Source: Affinibrenneria salicis
GTDB lineage: Bacteria > Pseudomonadota > Gammaproteobacteria > Enterobacterales > Enterobacteriaceae
Assembly (NCBI RefSeq): GCF_008710095.1
Contig: NZ_VYKJ01000001.1
Location: forward strand, 124,001 to 188,000
DNA length: 64,000 bases
Direction: 5' to 3'
The notes under the pieces were generated by a model. The model was not told the DNA's origin, ran no database searches, and was given only the letters and a program-made list of their open reading frames with translations. Position numbers and translations under genes: made by a program. Of this stretch, positions 49,486 through 58,460 are shown piece by piece; positions within the stretch are counted from its first letter, which is position 1; each line of letters starts with the position of its first letter.

Positions 49486-49680
49486 ATGCCGGTCGCCGCC
49501 GTGACGTCCGCCGGAATATCCGGCATCACGCTGGCGTCGTCCACGGCAATATCCGGGATGATATCGGATCGATCATCACCGCTTTCACCTGACGGGCGCT
49601 GTCGATGCTCACCGCATTGCTGATCATCCCGGCGGCGGTGCCCGCAGTGGTGTTGATTGCCACCCGCGGCACACCGGGTC
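49486..49680 (-). pseudogene. Remnant of iron-dependent alcohol dehydrogenase gene (fucO-like)
   Basis: Fragments in shifted frames read RVAINTTAGTAAGMISNAVS, then VKAVMIDP, then [17 protein letters not shown]. This is the order of the NAD/metal-binding core of lactaldehyde reductase FucO (VAVNTTAGTAS ... MIGKPAALTAATGMDAL type). The rest of the roughly 380-residue protein is missing. Adjacent to a rhaM remnant, it marks a lost rhamnose catabolic locus. Confidence 0.7.
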
Positions 49681-49854
49681 TGTAAAGAGCCGGGCTTGAT
49701 AGCATTCACAGTTTGCTATTTTCCGCCGCGCAAGCGTCGGATCCTCATAACGCAGGAGAACTCCGCTGCCCCGCCGGGCACGCTCCGTCTTTGATCCTCC
49801 CTGAACGTTCGGCGGTGAAAAAAATTTTCACTTCTTTGCTGGCGAGCAAGTTTT

Positions 49855-49876
49855 GATATGTTATACCATAACACTC
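49855..49876 (+). promoter_or_regulatory. Zur box upstream of the zinc transporter operon
   Basis: ATGTTATA-CC-ATAACA with GAT and CTC flanks fits the gammaproteobacterial Zur consensus GAAATGTTATA-N-TATAACATTTC with a few changes. It lies 25 bp before the mini-ORF, which supports zinc repression of the operon. Confidence 0.75.
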
Positions 49877-49900
49877 AATAATCATCGGGAAGCAGGTGGC

Positions 49901-50005
49901 ATGACAAGTCTTTACTCTCTTTCAGCCTGGCAACGGCTGGGCATAGCGGCGCTGGCTCTGGCCGTTTTGTGGCTGCTCATCGGCTGGGCGACGGCGCTGG
50001 TATGA
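49901..50005 (+). CDS. 34-residue single-membrane-span protein opening the zinc ABC operon
   Basis: ATG 49901 opens a 34-codon frame. The product is a short polar head (MTSLYSLSAWQR) and one hydrophobic helix (LGIAALALAVLWLLIGWATA). The stop TGA overlaps the ATG of the ATPase gene in an ATGA junction, so ribosomes would pass directly between them. It follows a Zur box by 25 bp and has an AGGTGG stretch just upstream. The position and composition suggest a real small membrane protein, perhaps a transporter subunit or stabiliser, or else a leader peptide; no family is recognised. Confidence 0.6.
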   Translation: MTSLYSLSAWQRLGIAALALAVLWLLIGWATALV

Positions 50006-50712
50006 TCACGCTGCAGGAACTGTCATACGGCTATCGCGGCCAGCCGCCGCTCGGCACATTCAGCGGGCATTTCGCCAGCGGTTCAATGACCGCCGTAGTC
50101 GGCGCCAACGGCTGCGGTAAATCGACTCTGCTGAAGACGCTGGCCGGTTTGCTGCCGCCGTTGTCCGGCCGCTGCTATGTAGACCATGCCGGCGAGTCGA
50201 CGCCGGGCTATCTGCCGCAGCTGTCGGAATTCGATCGCCAGTTTCCGCTCAGCGTGCAGGATTTGGTGCTGATGGGCTGTTTCGTTCACAGCGGAATGCT
50301 GGGGCGGATTTCGGCCGACTGGCGGCGGCACGCGGATGACGCGCTGGAAACCACCGGGATGCGGCACTGCGCCCGCCGCCCGATTGGCGAACTGTCCGGC
50401 GGCCAGCTGCAACGCGTACTGTTCGCCCGTCTGCTGGTGATGCAGTCGCCGGTGCTGCTGCTGGACGAGCCCTTTACCGGCATCGACCAACAAACCACGG
50501 CGGTACTGCTGGAGGTGATTACCCGGCTGAACCGCCAGGGGCGAACTATTCTGGCGGTGCTGCACGATATCCACATGGTGCAGCAGTATTTCCCGCAGGT
50601 GCTGCACCTGCATGCAGACGGACCGCGTCTGGAGCGCGGCAAAAATCTGGCGGACGCCCCCTCACCTGAACCATCAGAGTTATTCCATGATGCTATTTCA
50701 CTGGTTAAGTGA
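50002..50712 (+). CDS. Zinc ABC transporter ATPase (ZnuC-like)
   Basis: The 236-residue protein starts MITLQELSYGYRGQPPLGTF and contains Walker A VVGANGCGKSTLLKTLAGLL (about 33-52), the Q-loop GYLPQLSEFDRQFPLSV, signature LSGGQLQRVLFARLL, Walker B LLLDEPFTGID and H-switch LHDIHMV. It belongs to the manganese/zinc/chelate (cluster A-I) class. The start at 50002 is chosen for its overlap with the 34-codon gene. The Zur box and the linked binding protein argue for zinc. It differs from the canonical znuCB arrangement, so it is probably a second zinc system. Confidence 0.85.
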   Translation: MITLQELSYGYRGQPPLGTFSGHFASGSMTAVVGANGCGKSTLLKTLAGLLPPLSGRCYVDHAGESTPGYLPQLSEFDRQFPLSVQDLVLMGCFVHSGMLGRISADWRRHADDALETTGMRHCARRPIGELSGGQLQRVLFARLLVMQSPVLLLDEPFTGIDQQTTAVLLEVITRLNRQGRTILAVLHDIHMVQQYFPQVLHLHADGPRLERGKNLADAPSPEPSELFHDAISLVK

Positions 50713-51541
50713 CCCTTTTATTCAGTTCGGCTTTATGCGCCGGGCGCTGGTCGGCTGTTTCGCGCTGGCGCTCAGCGCCACGCCGCTCGGCTGTTTCCTG
50801 CTGCTGCGCCGCATGAGTCTGGTCGGCGACGCGCTGTCGCATGCGGTGCTGCCCGGCGTGGCCATCGGCTACCTGATTTCCGGCATGTCGCTGCTGGCGA
50901 TGGGCATCGGCGGTTTTCTGGCCGGGCTGGCCGTCGCCATGCTGTCCGGGCTGGTCAGCCGCCACACCAAACTCAAAGAGGACGCCAGCTTCGCCGGCTT
51001 TTATCTCGGTTCGCTGGCGCTGGGCGTGACGCTGGTCTCGCTGCGCGGCTCCAGCGTCGATTTGCTGCACGTGCTCTTCGGCTCGCTGCTGGCCGTCGAT
51101 CGATCGGCGCTGATTGATATCGGCCTGATCGCCTCCTGCTCGGTAATAGTGCTGGCGCTGATCTACCGGGCGCTGGTGATCGAATCCTTCGATATTACTT
51201 TTCTCAGGATCGCCGCCGGGCGTTACCGGGCGCTCATCCACGCCCTGTTTCTGTCGCTGGTGGTGCTTAACCTGGTGGCCGGCTTTCAGTTGCTCGGCAC
51301 TCTGATGACCGTCGGCATGATGATGCTGCCCGCGGCCAGCTCGCGCTTCTGGACTCAGCGGCTGGCCGTCATGCTGTGCATCGCCGTCGGCATCGGCCTG
51401 GCCGCCAGCCTGCTCGGTCTTCTGTGGTCATGGCATGCCGATCTACCGGCAGGCCCGGCGATTATCCTGACCGCAACCCTGATTTTCTGTATTTCCGCCT
51501 GTTTCGGTTCCAGCGGCGGCATGCTGCGTGCCCGTCGCTAA
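50687..51541 (+). CDS. Zinc ABC transporter permease (ZnuB/ABC-3 family)
   Basis: The 284-residue protein has about eight membrane segments with the ABC-3 family signatures ALSATPLGCFLLLRRMSLVG, DALSHAVLPGVAIGYLI, LHVLFGSLLAVDRSALIDIG and LLGTLMTVGMMMLPAASSRF. It overlaps the ATPase gene by 26 bp. ATG 50687 and 50690 are equivalent start choices; a longer frame from 50612 is inside the ATPase gene. It forms the membrane channel of the zinc importer. Confidence 0.85.
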   Translation: MMLFHWLSDPFIQFGFMRRALVGCFALALSATPLGCFLLLRRMSLVGDALSHAVLPGVAIGYLISGMSLLAMGIGGFLAGLAVAMLSGLVSRHTKLKEDASFAGFYLGSLALGVTLVSLRGSSVDLLHVLFGSLLAVDRSALIDIGLIASCSVIVLALIYRALVIESFDITFLRIAAGRYRALIHALFLSLVVLNLVAGFQLLGTLMTVGMMMLPAASSRFWTQRLAVMLCIAVGIGLAASLLGLLWSWHADLPAGPAIILTATLIFCISACFGSSGGMLRARR

Positions 51542-51571
51542 TCCCCCTGTTATAGCTATTAAGGAGAGAAG

Positions 51572-52450
51572 ATGAAGCGTTTTATTCCGGTTATCGCACT
51601 CTGCGGTCTGCTGATCAGCCCGCTGAGCATGGCGAAAACCCTTGAGGTGGTCGCCAGCTTTTCTGTGCCGGGCGATATGGTGCGACAGATCGGCGGCGAT
51701 CAGGTACACGTAACCGATCTGGTCGGCCCGAACGGCGATCCGCATGAGTTCGAACCTTCGCCCAAAGACAGTAAAACGCTGGCCAGAGCGGATCTGGTGG
51801 TGGTCAGCGGACTGGGGCTGGAAGGCTGGCTGGATCGACTGATTGGCGCTTCCGGCTATAAAGGCAAGGTGATAACCGCCTCGCAGGGCGTGACGCCGCT
51901 GCACATGGAAGAAGACGGCCAACGCGTGACCGATCCGCACGCCTGGAACAGTATGAGCAACGGCATCATTTACGCCCGCAACATTATGAATGCCCTGATC
52001 GCCACCGATGCGCAACACGCAAATGACTATCGCCAGCGGGGCGAAGCCTATATCGCGCAATTACAACAGCTGGACGACTACGCCCAAAAAACCTTTGCCG
52101 GCATAGCGCAGGATAAACGTAAGGTACTGACCAGCCATGACGCGTTCGGCTATTTCAGCCACGAATACGGCGTGACGTTCCTGTCGCCGGTCGGGTATTC
52201 CACGGAGTCGGAAGCCAGCAGCCGGACAGTCGCGAAGCTGATCTCACAGATTAAGCAGGAAAAAGTTAAAATCTACTTTATTGAGAACCAGACCGACCCG
52301 CGTCTGGTGAAACAGATTGCCGCAGCCAGCGGCGCCGAACCCGGCGGGGAACTCTATCCGGAAGCGCTGACCGACGCCTCCGGCCCGGCGGCTACCTACG
52401 CCGCCGCGTTCCGTCACAATGTCGACGCCATCGCAGCCGGGATGAAATAA
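51572..52450 (+). CDS. Periplasmic zinc-binding protein (cluster A-I, ZnuA-like)
   Basis: The 292-residue protein has a signal peptide (LLISPLSMAKT) and the cluster A-I fold. Probable metal ligands are the histidine in GPNGDPHEFEPSPKD, the histidine in RVTDPHAWNSM, the histidine in VLTSHDAFGYFSHEYG, and the acidic site in YFIENQTDPRLV. It lacks the His/Asp-rich loop of ZnuA, so it resembles AztC-type or manganese proteins in that respect. The Zur box points to zinc. Confidence 0.82.
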   Translation: MKRFIPVIALCGLLISPLSMAKTLEVVASFSVPGDMVRQIGGDQVHVTDLVGPNGDPHEFEPSPKDSKTLARADLVVVSGLGLEGWLDRLIGASGYKGKVITASQGVTPLHMEEDGQRVTDPHAWNSMSNGIIYARNIMNALIATDAQHANDYRQRGEAYIAQLQQLDDYAQKTFAGIAQDKRKVLTSHDAFGYFSHEYGVTFLSPVGYSTESEASSRTVAKLISQIKQEKVKIYFIENQTDPRLVKQIAAASGAEPGGELYPEALTDASGPAATYAAAFRHNVDAIAAGMK

Positions 52451-52456
52451 ACCATT

Positions 52457-52483
52457 GCCTCGCAGGGGAAAGCCCTGCGAGGC
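52457..52483. terminator. Hairpin between the zinc operon and yacL
   Basis: GCCTCGCAGGG and CCCTGCGAGGC form an 11-bp perfect stem with a 5-nt loop between two convergent genes. No T-run follows on either side, so termination may need Rho or other factors. Confidence 0.6.
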
Positions 52484-52501
52484 CTATAACTCGCCAATGG
52501 A

Positions 52502-52864
52502 TTACTTTTTCTGCACAAAGTCGCGGTATTTCGCCACCACGGCCAGGAAGTCATCCGTGCCGCACAGCGACAGGCTTTCTTCATCGTAGTAGCTCATCCC
52601 CTCTTCCATTTCATCCATCGCAAAGGCCAGCTGATTGGCCCGGATCATGACCTCTTCGCCGTCCAGCAACAGCGTGTATTCATGCCCGACATGCTGCCAT
52701 TGGCGCTCGCTGCCGGCTACAGAACGGGCCGCCGCCTGCACCTCGCTCAGCAGCGCCAGATTGCCTTTCACTTCTTCATTGAACCAGTGGCCGACGGCTT
52801 CGTGCCCCATCGACATTCTGACCATCACCTGACCGGTAACATCGCGCAGAAACTCATAGTCCAT
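52502..52864 (-). CDS. yacL: UPF0231 family protein YacL
   Basis: The 120-residue protein starts [20 protein letters not shown] and ends DFVQKK, matching E. coli YacL in sequence and length, including [15 protein letters not shown] and [17 protein letters not shown]. The role is unknown. The start at 52864 is set by this alignment; the frame is open upstream but without conservation. In E. coli yacL lies next to acnB; here about 2.6 kb separates them. Confidence 0.93.
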   Translation of the reverse strand: MDYEFLRDVTGQVMVRMSMGHEAVGHWFNEEVKGNLALLSEVQAAARSVAGSERQWQHVGHEYTLLLDGEEVMIRANQLAFAMDEMEEGMSYYDEESLSLCGTDDFLAVVAKYRDFVQKK

Positions 52865-53135
52865 GGTGCATCTATATGAACGCATCCCGTTTGCAAAGCT
52901 TCCGTTGTGCTGACGTTGACGGACAGGCCACCGCTCGATATCCGGCCTTATTGCAGCCAACTCCGCGAGCCTCGATGAGATTCGCCGACTTGTTCCTTAT
53001 TCTCCTGGCGGGCTTCAGGCCCTGGCCACCATTCAGGTTTAGCAAGTCCCTGTCTTCGTCATCACTCCAACTGCCTCAGCAACCTTTCCGCATTCACCCT
53101 TTCGTTTAGGGGTTAATGGTTTTCAGCGCCTGCCG
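52865..53135. other. Intergenic DNA between yacL and the IS110-like remnant
   Basis: 271 bp with no gene recognised. It probably includes the yacL promoter and one end of the inserted element. No terminal repeat could be defined, as expected for IS110 elements, which lack clear inverted repeats. Confidence 0.5.
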
Positions 53136-54164
53136 TTAGTACGGCCTGACGCTGACGTAATCTTTCCGGTACTCCCGCCCGTGTGCCGCTATCGCCCACG
53201 CCGTACGCGCCAGCTTGTTCGCCATCGCTACCGCCGCCACGCTGGTCGGCCGCCGTTTCTTTAACTCCGTTATCCACGGCCCCGGCACGTTCGCCAGCAA
53301 GCTCGCCGCCCTCGCGCCATGGATAAACAGCGCGCACAAATAGGTATCGCCGCGCTTGCTTATTCCCGGCAGCCTCACCTTACCGCCGGCGCCGGTCTGT
53401 CGGGGAACCAGATCCACACAGGCCGCGAACGCCCGTCCCGCCCCGAACGCGCGGGCATCGCCGATCGTGGCTACCACCGCCGTCGCTATCAGCGGCCCCA
53501 CGCCGGGGATAGCCCCCAGTCGCCGGCAGGTCTCATTCTGGTTCGCCTGCGCCGCCTGCTGTTTCTCGGGAGCGTCAATCTGCTCGTCCAGGTCGCTCAG
53601 GCGACGGTGCTATTCTTCAATGCTGGGCGATGAGGAACGGCGGCAACCTTTCTTTCAGTCGCTCCAGCGCCACTGGCAACGCCTTGTTCAGCGCGGCGCG
53701 ACCTTTACGCCTGTTTCGCCGAACGCCAGCAGCAGGCCGTACATGCATTTATCTGTGCGGTGCGGAATTTTATCCACTGGCGGCGCATGAGATACAGCGC
53801 CAGCATGCCTGCGGCTGTTCGCTCTTGACCGCAATCTTGCGGCCCGGCCGCTGCACCGCCATCCAGATGGCGCGGACATCCATGATGTCGTTCATGTTTC
53901 CCATCAAGGAACGCCTTGACGAACTTCGCCTGGAGTAATCGCAATCGCACCTGATGACCGGGTTTCTCCAACTTCGCTTGCCCAGTGTTGAGCACCGCCG
54001 CAGGCTTCCATGCCAATCAGGCCAGGTCCGCGGTTGCTGAAGAATGTCAGGAAGTCCTGACGGCGCAGTTGCTTATCCACCGCTTCGCCGCTGTGTGTAT
54101 CGATGAAGTGAACATGAATCAGATGTTTTGCGATATCTACGCCAACCGGAGTATATTTTGTCAT
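53136..54164 (-). mobile_element. Degenerate IS110-family transposase gene
   Basis: The 1,029-bp length fits a transposase of about 340 residues, but the coding sequence is spread over several frames. The N-terminus MTKYTPVGVDIAKHLIHVHF (start 54164) carries the DEDD-type first Asp and leads to GLIGMEACGGAQHWA. The middle, in another frame, reads LALYLMRRQWIKFRTAQINA. The C-terminal transposase-20 domain is intact in one frame: GPLIATAVVATIGDARAFGA, RQTGAGGKVRLPGISKRGDT and EYRKDYVSVRPY. Multiple frameshifts make it inactive. Confidence 0.88.
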
Positions 54165-54621
54165 GCGTGGAGTCTCCAGTCTGGGGAACTTATGAATCCC
54201 GCTATTGGGCACGATGATGCCGGAAATCTGCGAGGCCCCACACCCCGCCGTTCCACTCGTCAAATAGTTGAGATGCGTTCATCTCATTCCCCTGTATCAC
54301 TCTCGTCATTTTTAGTTTAATGGGTATTGGATATTGCCACAGTGATGCCTCGCATACGTCTGGCAAAAACCGGTAAGATTATTTGCTCCGCGGGCCGCCT
54401 GAGCCCGCTGACGCGGCGGCGCGACGCTAAAACGCGCCTCTGCATCCCGCCCTGGTCGGATGGCCGGTTTCTTCCGGTCATTATCTTCAAACTATTCTTA
54501 ATGTCATCATAACCAATTGCTCTATAATGAAAAGTTATATTTTTTACGCGACCAGCCGCCCCCATCCAGGCTAAATAAAAGGAATTATTCAGTGAACAGA
54601 CTCAGCGGCCCGGAATGAGTC
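54165..54621. other. 457-bp intergenic DNA between the IS110-like remnant and the effector-like pseudogene
   Basis: No gene recognised. The segment at 54500-54600 is AT-rich and may hold the promoter of the effector-like gene. The adjoining 54165-54310 probably belongs to the inserted element. Confidence 0.5.
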
Positions 54622-55148
54622 ATGCGTTTTCCCGGCAGCACGGTTACACGGGATCTCAGATCGCCTTTTCGCGAGTCTGTCGATCAATTGCTCGCCGCGC
54701 TCCGGACAGCCGGCGCGCAGGTGACGATATCCGCGACGTTCCGCCCGCCGGAGCGTGCCTGATGCACTGGAGCTGGAAGATCGACCGGCGCAGAGTGCGG
54801 CCGGAGGATGTTCCTCCGATGGCCGGCGTGAATATACAATGGGTGCACCAGAACGCGGATGCGAGCATCCAGGCGGCGACGGCGAGGGTTAATGCCTACG
54901 GTATGAGCAGGCTGCATGTGGCGCCCGCATTGCGCAGCCGTCACACGGAGGGTCATGCCATCGACAGGAGTATCGCATGGCAGGGAAATCTGACCATCAA
55001 AGATAAAAACGGCAACGATGTTGTCATCAATACGCCGCCTTCAACCGGTATGAATGCCGGGTTGCATCGCGCCGGCCAAAGCTATGGCGTCATTTAATTC
55101 CACAGCGGCGATCGGGATAAACCACACGGGTCAATTGATGGGCGATAA
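54622..55148 (+). pseudogene. Frameshifted peptidoglycan-peptidase (M15-like) effector-type gene
   Basis: ATG 54622 opens MRFPGSTVTRDLRSPFRESV and reads through ISATFRPPERA, then hits TGA at 54760. The homologous continuation LMHWSWKIDRRRVRPEDVPP is in another frame, so about four bases are missing at 54758-54761. The second part carries GVNIQWVHQNADA, then SRHTEGHAID, a zinc-ligand block of M15-type peptidases, and QSYGVI. An in-frame TAA at 55095 is followed by FHSGDRDKPHGSIDGR, which looks like the normal C-terminus (HWSSDGR type). Two independent lesions indicate a dead gene. Similar proteins occur as secreted peptidoglycan-cleaving effectors. Confidence 0.75.
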
Positions 55149-55149
55149 A

Positions 55150-55440
55150 ATGAAAAGACGTATGTCAGTATGGCCGATCGCCATGCTTTTCTCGGGTTGC
55201 GTACTCGCGGCGCATACGGATTCACTGCCTGAGGATGTCCGGTCGTTTCTGGATAACGCCGACACCTGTCAGCATTTGTCGGGGGAATGGGATAGCTCAC
55301 TGCCTGAAGAACGGCGACGCGAGATAGAGCGCGACGTAGACCAGTATTGCGGCGCCGCCCAGCGGCGGCAGCCGGAATTACAGAAAAAATACAAGGGCGA
55401 CAAGGCGGTTGAAGAAAAACTGTCTGAATATCAGTTCTGA
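55150..55440 (+). CDS. Small lipoprotein, probable immunity protein of the broken effector
   Basis: The 96-residue product begins MKRRMSVWPIAMLFSGCVLA with a lipobox-like LFSGC. The mature part is charged and helical with two further cysteines (DNADTCQHLSGEWDSSLP and DVDQYCGAAQRRQ). This size, export signal and Cys pair are typical of small periplasmic proteins encoded directly after peptidoglycan-peptidase effectors. It begins 2 bp after the ancestral effector stop. The reading frame is intact. The immunity role is inferred. The upstream ATG 55138 is an alternative start. Confidence 0.65.
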   Translation: MKRRMSVWPIAMLFSGCVLAAHTDSLPEDVRSFLDNADTCQHLSGEWDSSLPEERRREIERDVDQYCGAAQRRQPELQKKYKGDKAVEEKLSEYQF

Positions 55441-55465
55441 TATCCGTCTCGCCTGACCGGTAAAA

Positions 55466-55491
55466 AACAGCCGGGATAACCCGGCTGTTTT
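55466..55491. terminator. Bidirectional terminator between the small lipoprotein gene and acnB
   Basis: AAACAGCCGGG and CCCGGCTGTTT form an 11-bp stem with an ATAA loop. It is preceded by an A-run and followed by a T-run, and so works for both convergent genes. Confidence 0.85.
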
Positions 55492-55516
55492 CATACGGCG
55501 ACCGACTGGATCGTCA

Positions 55517-58114
55517 TCAGACCGCAGTCTGGAAAATAACCCCATCCGCCTTATCCGTATACTGTTCCAACTGGTCGAAATTCAGATAACGATAGGTGTC
55601 CTGCGCGGTCTTATCGACCTGCGCCATATAGGCCTGATATTCTTCCGGCGCAGGCAAACGTCCCAGCAGAGCGGCTACCGCCGCCAGTTCGGCCGACGCC
55701 AGATAGACATTGGCGCCCGTGCCCAGACGGTTCGGGAAGTTGCGCGTCGACGTGGAAACCACCGTCGAGCCGTCGGAAACGCGCGCCTGGTTGCCCATAC
55801 ACAGCGAACAACCGGGGATTTCCACCCGCGCGCCGCTCTTGCCGAATACGCTGTAATAACCTTCTTCCGTCAGCTGCGCGGCATCCATTTTGGTTGGCGG
55901 CGCGACCCACAGACGCGTCGGCAACTGCCCCTTGTGCTGATCCAGCAGTTTACCCGCCGCGCGGAAGTGGCCGATATTAGTCATACAGGAACCAATAAAC
56001 ACCTCATCGATCTTTTCGCCCTGCACGTCGGACAGCCAGCGCGCATCGTCCGGATCGTTAGGCGCGCACAGGATAGGCTCTTTGATTTCCGCCAGATCGA
56101 TATCGATCACCGCGGCATATTCCGCATCGGCGTCGGCTTCCAGCAGTTGCGGGTCGGCCAGCCATTTCTCCATGCCCTGCACCCGGCGTTCCAGCGTACG
56201 ACGATCGCCGTACCCTTCCGAGATCATCCACTTCAGCAGCACGATATTGGAGTTCAGGTATTCGATAATCGGCGCTTTATCCAGCTTGATGGTGCAGCCG
56301 GCAGCCGAGCGCTCCGCCGAGGCATCGGTCAGTTCGAAAGCCTGTTCCACTTTCAGATCCGGCAACCCTTCGATTTCCAGAATGCGGCCGGAGAAAATGT
56401 TTTTCTTACCTTTCTTCTCTACCGTCAGCAGGCCCTGTTTAATTGCATACAGCGGGATGGCGTGCACCAGGTCGCGCAAGGTAATGCCCGGCTGCATCTT
56501 GCCTTTAAAGCGTACCAGCACGGATTCCGGCATATCCAGCGGCATCACGCCGGTTGCGGCGGCGAAGGCCACCAGCCCGGAGCCCGCCGGGAAGGAAATG
56601 CCGATGGGGAAACGGGTATGGGAGTCCCCGCCGGTGCCGACGGTATCCGGCAGCAGCATGCGGTTAAGCCAGGAGTGAATAACCCCATCGCCGGGACGCA
56701 AAGAGACCCCGCCGCGATTCATAATGAAGTCCGGCAGCGTATGATGCGTGTTGACGTCCACCGGCTTCGGATAGGCGGCGGTATGGCAGAATGACTGCAT
56801 CACCAGATCGGCCGAGAAACCGAGACAGGCGAGGTCTTTCAGCTCATCGCGCGTCATCGGGCCAGTGGTGTCCTGGGAACCGACCGAAGTCATCTTCGGC
56901 TCGCAATACTCATTGGGGCGAATCCCGGCCACGCCGCAGGCGCGCCCGACCATCTTCTGCGCCAGCGAGAAGCCTTTACTGCTGCTCGCCACCGCTTTCG
57001 CCACCCGGAACACATCGCTGTGCGGCAGGCCCAGCGACTCGCGCGCTTTGGTGGTCAGGCCGCGACCGATAATCAGCGGAATACGGCCGCCGGCGCGCAC
57101 TTCATCCAGCAGCACGTCGGTTTTCAGCGCGAAGGTAGCCAGCAGTTCGCCGGTGGCGTGATTTTTCACTTCGCCGAGATAAGGATAGATATCGATCACA
57201 TCGCCCATGTTCAGCGCGGAGACATCCACCTCGATGGGCAACGCGCCGGCGTCTTCCATGGTGTTGAAGAAGATCGGCGCAATTTTGCCGCCCAGCACTA
57301 CGCCGCCGGCGCGTTTATTCGGAACAAACGGGATATCGTCGCCCATAAACCACAGCACCGAGTTGGTGGCGGACTTACGGGAAGAACCGGTGCCAACCAC
57401 GTCGCCGACATAGGCCAACGGAAAGCCTTTCTGATTCAGCGCTTCGATTTGCTTAATCGGGCCGACCACGCCCGGTTGATCGGGCTCAATACCTTCACGG
57501 GCATTTTTCAGCATCGCCAGCGCGTGCAGCGGAATGTCCGGGCGCGACCAGGCATCGGGCGCGGGAGAAAGGTCATCGGTATTGGTTTCGCCGGTTACTT
57601 TGAAAACGGTGACGGTGATTTTTTCCGCCAGCGCGGGACGAGACAGGAACCATTCGGCGTCAGCCCAGGACTGCAGAATCTGGCTGGCCCAGCGATTGCC
57701 GGCCTTCGCTTTCTCTTCCACATCATAGAAATTGTCGAACATCAGCAGAGTATGAGACAACGCCTTCGCCGCGCCTTTCGCCAGATCGTCATTATCCAGC
57801 GCTTCGATCAGCGGCTGGATATTATATCCGCCCTGCATGGTACCCAGTAATTCAATCGCTTTTTTTGGGGTAACCAGGGGCGAGACGGTTTCCCCTTTCG
57901 CGATGGCCGCCAGGAAGCCCGCTTTCACATAAGCCGCTTCATCTACGCCAGGAGGCACACGATTGGTCAACAGATCCAACAGAACGTCTTCTTCACCAGC
58001 AGGCGGGTTTTTTAATGATTCCACCAGCGCCGCCATTTGCCCGGCGTCTAACGGTTTGGGAACTACCCCCTGTGCAGCTCGTTCGGCTACGTGCTTACGG
58101 TATTCTTCTGGCAC
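55517..58114 (-). CDS. acnB: Aconitate hydratase B
   Basis: Main TCA-cycle aconitase, citrate to isocitrate, with a [4Fe-4S] cluster; also methylcitrate-related dehydration. The 865-residue length equals E. coli AcnB. The N-terminal HEAT-like domain (about 1-155) is followed by the swivel and core domains: [53 protein letters not shown], cluster cysteines in [16 protein letters not shown] and [13 protein letters not shown], and [13 protein letters not shown]. The start codon is GTG at 58114, behind GAGGAGAAAG. A CRP-like site lies 143 bp upstream. Confidence 0.98.
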   Translation of the reverse strand: MPEEYRKHVAERAAQGVVPKPLDAGQMAALVESLKNPPAGEEDVLLDLLTNRVPPGVDEAAYVKAGFLAAIAKGETVSPLVTPKKAIELLGTMQGGYNIQPLIEALDNDDLAKGAAKALSHTLLMFDNFYDVEEKAKAGNRWASQILQSWADAEWFLSRPALAEKITVTVFKVTGETNTDDLSPAPDAWSRPDIPLHALAMLKNAREGIEPDQPGVVGPIKQIEALNQKGFPLAYVGDVVGTGSSRKSATNSVLWFMGDDIPFVPNKRAGGVVLGGKIAPIFFNTMEDAGALPIEVDVSALNMGDVIDIYPYLGEVKNHATGELLATFALKTDVLLDEVRAGGRIPLIIGRGLTTKARESLGLPHSDVFRVAKAVASSSKGFSLAQKMVGRACGVAGIRPNEYCEPKMTSVGSQDTTGPMTRDELKDLACLGFSADLVMQSFCHTAAYPKPVDVNTHHTLPDFIMNRGGVSLRPGDGVIHSWLNRMLLPDTVGTGGDSHTRFPIGISFPAGSGLVAFAAATGVMPLDMPESVLVRFKGKMQPGITLRDLVHAIPLYAIKQGLLTVEKKGKKNIFSGRILEIEGLPDLKVEQAFELTDASAERSAAGCTIKLDKAPIIEYLNSNIVLLKWMISEGYGDRRTLERRVQGMEKWLADPQLLEADADAEYAAVIDIDLAEIKEPILCAPNDPDDARWLSDVQGEKIDEVFIGSCMTNIGHFRAAGKLLDQHKGQLPTRLWVAPPTKMDAAQLTEEGYYSVFGKSGARVEIPGCSLCMGNQARVSDGSTVVSTSTRNFPNRLGTGANVYLASAELAAVAALLGRLPAPEEYQAYMAQVDKTAQDTYRYLNFDQLEQYTDKADGVIFQTAV

Positions 58115-58460
58115 GACTTTCTCCTCGCTCTCATTGTCTTAATTATGCCTGGCCCTCTGATTCCCGCAGAATGTCCATGCCCGGAGATAAGCGAGTGGAT
58201 GCAAGGTCATAGAGCGCCCGGTCTGGCCTCGTCAGCATATCAGGATTTTAACCAAATGTTAATTTGTTCACATAAAAGCAACATCAAGACATCGTTTAGC
58301 CATTGTTCATGGCCCGGGTAACGATTTTTCATCCGATAAACACCAACTTCAGCAGAATAGCATGATCGGTTGAGACACACTATTTGCACTAATGACGCGC
58401 ACTCTTTGCGCAATAACGCACGGCGCAGGGCGGCTGAATGCAGCGCCGGTCAGCAACGAT
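58115..58460. other. Upstream region of acnB, 346 bp
   Basis: No gene. It contains the acnB ribosome site, a CRP-like site (58257-58272) and AT-rich promoter DNA. The end near 58390-58460 is the downstream flank of the DUF2262 gene. Confidence 0.6.
58257..58272 (-). promoter_or_regulatory. CRP-like site upstream of acnB
   Basis: TGTTA-N6-TCACA matches TGTGA-N6-TCACA in 9 of 10 defined positions, within AAATGTTAATTTGTTCACAT. E. coli acnB is activated by CRP, which supports this reading. Confidence 0.6.
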
